Origin: DYEC01 sp034434695
GTDB taxonomy: Bacteria > Chloroflexota > Anaerolineae > Anaerolineales > Anaerolineaceae
Assembly: GCA_034434695.1 (NCBI GenBank)
Contig: DAOTYY010000113.1
Span: 15,124 to 79,123 of the forward strand
Length of the DNA: 64,000 nt
Reading direction: 5' to 3'
Position 1 is the first letter of the stretch. Each line of letters starts with the position of its first letter. A model generated the notes under the pieces. That model saw only the letters and a program-made list of their open reading frames with translations, made no database searches and was not told the DNA's origin. Positions 62,701 through 64,000 of this stretch are shown here, piece after piece. The position numbers were made by a program, and so were the translations under genes.

Positions 62701-63746
62701 TGGAGCGTGTATGCCGCTGTCAATGGGAAAATGATTAATGGCAATAGCAAATAGGGAGAAAATGGATATTCATAGATCCAAATGGGTGAGCCTAAAAACC
62801 ACACCGCCACAGGGCCAAAGGCAACCACGCCTGCAGTCAGCATATTGCGTATTTGCTCCCGCTCAATTGGAGAAGCATAACCCAGACGGCGAAAAATAAA
62901 CCAGGCAAAAGAAAATAACAAACTGGCACCAGTAAACACATACTCAAACTGCCAAGCAAGTAAATAAGAAGTTGGATGCGAAAAATCATACAATCGATCC
63001 CAGGCAAAAACAACCAAACCAGTTCCAATAATATAGCCGATAGAGGACAACCATGGTCGCCGCAACAAGGCAGGATCCTTTTGCGGAAATGTCAATGCCA
63101 GATGAAAAATAGAGGCTCCAGCAAGCGCTAATGAAAGCGTCCATAAAAACGTAAGATGGTGTGTTGTGCCCAAATCAAATGAAGCTGCGGCGCTAACCCC
63201 AATTGAGGTGGAAAACAAAACATAAGCTAATCCGCTCGGGTGATCCCGTCGTACTGCAAACACCCAGAGACCACTGATTAGAAAAATCAATCCTATGATG
63301 TAAGGAACGATCCAATAAGCAAATTTATCTTGCTGAGGAAAAGCGATCAGCCGAACCGAATAGCTTTTTTCCTGACCTTCACTAGATTTCACCCAAAGTG
63401 TTACCTGATCTCCCACCTCATAACTTCGTAACACTATCTCTAAGTCATCTGCACTAGACACACTTTGACCACTTACTTTTACCAACTGGTAACCAAACAC
63501 CAGTCCCTGGTTACGCGCATCCCACCGAGAAGGCCTTTCAACCGAGCTGGCTCCATTGAACACCATAGTTTGTTCAACCATAGCCCCAATAAATGGGGTT
63601 TCCAACCATTTAGCTGCCCAAATAGGCATAAAAAGGAAAGCTGATAGAGCAATAAACAGGTAAACAGCCGTCGCGACTTGCGACAGCCAGCTCCACCGGA
63701 AACTCCCCAATAATATCTTACTTACAGATAGTGATAGTCTCGACAT
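59724..63746 (-). CDS. Large membrane histidine kinase: PDZ-like, multi-TM, several GAF, HisKA, HATPase
   Basis: 1340 residues. A first transmembrane helix (about 22-42) is followed by a PDZ-like segment (about 65-125, VSGQSVSSADDLEIVLRSYE). About seven to eight further transmembrane helices reach to about residue 415. Four GAF-like domains follow (about 430-1090), then a HisKA with the phosphorylated His in SHELKNPMTSIKGYTELL near residue 1115, and a HATPase domain (DTGIGIAPEDQ, GTGLGLNITKSLVEF). No receiver domain is present, so a separate response regulator is needed; none is adjacent. Repeated GAFs suggest several cytoplasmic ligands or redox cues. TATAAT lies 13 bp upstream of the start on the minus strand. 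Confidence 0.93.
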   Translation of the reverse strand: MSRLSLSVSKILLGSFRWSWLSQVATAVYLFIALSAFLFMPIWAAKWLETPFIGAMVEQTMVFNGASSVERPSRWDARNQGLVFGYQLVKVSGQSVSSADDLEIVLRSYEVGDQVTLWVKSSEGQEKSYSVRLIAFPQQDKFAYWIVPYIIGLIFLISGLWVFAVRRDHPSGLAYVLFSTSIGVSAAASFDLGTTHHLTFLWTLSLALAGASIFHLALTFPQKDPALLRRPWLSSIGYIIGTGLVVFAWDRLYDFSHPTSYLLAWQFEYVFTGASLLFSFAWFIFRRLGYASPIEREQIRNMLTAGVVAFGPVAVWFLGSPIWIYEYPFSPYLLLPLIIFPLTAAYTLQRYRLLSVDFFMSRAVLYGLLVVLITVGYALIVTGLTLLLGEMLPTSGQPVVIGLTIFILALVFLPLRQRLEQLVASVFFRGEQAYQDHLRTFSSELTGLVELKEIVRVLREYVQHSLLPINLHVFILDPVSEQYIAMPDEQGERTSDLRFALASPLARILGERKSPIRVSELMGLDLQSDRTRLNLLHAEVLVPLPGRQRLAGWIAVGQHLSGDPYSFLELSFLKSLSDQAALAIERAQVVMNTESRMRQMNVLTRVAQGINITLNQDDILELVYAQTTQVIPADDFSIMLIGSQFDAPMYIFYVENSERIRQNEYKPVVQRTLEQEVIHQRRVIVTEDYLSECQRYGVGHSRRRLFAWVGVPLNAGAETIGVMSLAKRDTSMTYTSEQIELLNAIANQLAGAIVKNRLLQEAEQRARQLSILNEVTRQLTSTLDITTLLHTILKSAVDILNCIAGSLFLLDEQTDELVFVETVGPVADNLVGKRLPPGVGVVGQAVKARQAIIENDVQQSSLWSSQTDEQTGFNTRSLLAVPLLVKDKVIGVIEVVNRSDGLPFVQDDLQLLSAFAAQAAVAIENARLYTMTDQALAARVEELSIMQRIDRELNASLESGRAMKVALSWAMRYSGASAGLIGSLREDGLQVMEAQGYNNGELEPYLEALLPLAEFELVDVLQSGVPRNILLSQDGKKRLLSSAQSRLVIPIRREASTIGMIVLESDKLNAFSDEMTAFLMRLSDHAAIAISNAQLYAAVQAANVAKSEFVSFVSHELKNPMTSIKGYTELLAAGAVGPVTEAQANFLSTIRSNVERMSTLVSDLADVSRIEAGRLKLDFKPIALKEVVEEVVRSLRRQIEEKKQRLVLNIPENLPNLWADRTRLAQIITNLLSNAHKYTPAEGQIWLNAEVCENQWDESAAPKVVHVWVQDTGIGIAPEDQVKIFQKFFRSEDPKTREVPGTGLGLNITKSLVEFQGGKIWFESEFRKGSIFHFTIPIAE

Positions 63747-63904
63747 ACCTAACTTTTATATTATACCGTTATTAGGAACTTGTCAGTTTATAAAATTGAA
63801 AGTTTCCTTAAAGAGCATTATACTGTGATAAGCAATTGTTCAATAGTTGTGAACATAATTTGGATTATTAACTCACCTTACGCAGATTTGAGTAAACTTG
63901 GTGT

Positions 63905-64000
63905 ATGAAAAACGGCAAACTCCTGGACTTGTACAGCGACTATCTGATAAGCGCCTTTGGGCAAACCACCGCGACCGGGCTGTCCTCCCTGTTGGATGGT
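63905..64000 (+). CDS. N-terminus of a DDE transposase (continues beyond window)
   Basis: The frame opens with MKNGKLLDLYSDYLISAFGQ followed by TTATGLSSLLDG, the N-terminus typical of a widespread IS4/IS701-like transposase group. Only 32 residues are inside the window, so the catalytic core and the right end are not visible. The left end of the IS should lie between 63770 and 63905, but I see no clear inverted repeat there. Otherwise 63747-63904 holds only the kinase promoter region. Confidence 0.7.
   Translation, partial: MKNGKLLDLYSDYLISAFGQTTATGLSSLLDG

Overview
The window looks like chromosomal DNA of a Chloroflexota bacterium, most likely of the Anaerolineae type. This is inferred from gene content: Hanks-type kinase beside an FHA regulator, multi-GAF histidine kinases, a membrane-anchored baseplate-J-like protein, an EF-P with the PGRG loop, and a tRNA-Trp T-box. 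It is not based on a marker-gene comparison. Genes are densely packed, often with 4-nt ATGA overlaps, and accessory DNA is confined to a few islands.

Layout. 1-10 kb: end of a coiled-coil protein, a divergent FHA/winged-helix regulator and Ser/Thr kinase sharing a palindrome, a leftward AAA ATPase - GDPD - GH3 operon, efp, and two hypothetical proteins. 10-25 kb: ftsH, miaA-yraN, then a rightward run (cyclic-nucleotide-binding protein, cinA, an amidohydrolase-CYTH fusion, glgA-glgC-malQ), a DMT transporter, superoxide dismutase, ferredoxin and a fumarase/aspartase. 25-29.4 kb: leftward rluE-like - baseplate-J-like - ruvX - mltG - ppgK operon. 29.6-39.6 kb: lipoprotein, then a DNA-processing run: DEDDh exonuclease, AddB-like helicase-fold protein, UvrD/AddA-like helicase, free-standing FeS PD-(D/E)XK nuclease, RecJ and a Gfo/Idh oxidoreductase. 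39.6-42 kb: AIM24-like protein, ankyrin protein, tRNA-His and an island of small repeats with a broken IS1-like transposase.

42-52 kb: a redox island. LLM flavoprotein, FAD amine/amino-acid oxidase, Fe-alcohol dehydrogenase, aldehyde:ferredoxin oxidoreductase and an XRE-cupin regulator run rightward. They converge on a leftward three-subunit molybdenum hydroxylase operon. The substrate is unknown, but together the enzymes suggest oxidative catabolism of a nitrogen-containing compound. 52-64 kb: tRNA-Gly, a two-component pair, an integrase-type IS (55288..56707), a tRNA-Trp T-box controlling trpB2, FIST and giant histidine kinase genes, and the start of another IS at the window edge.

Most notable observations: (1) a TTGACA -35 box at the very end of the IS, 16 bp from a TATAAT, apparently driving the T-box/trpB2 unit; (2) two undescribed miniature inverted-repeat families, one of four ~117-125 bp copies and one of two 94-bp copies, adjacent to each other at 41.4 kb; (3) an AddAB-like machine split into three proteins inside a five-gene nuclease run; (4) the amidohydrolase-CYTH fusion.
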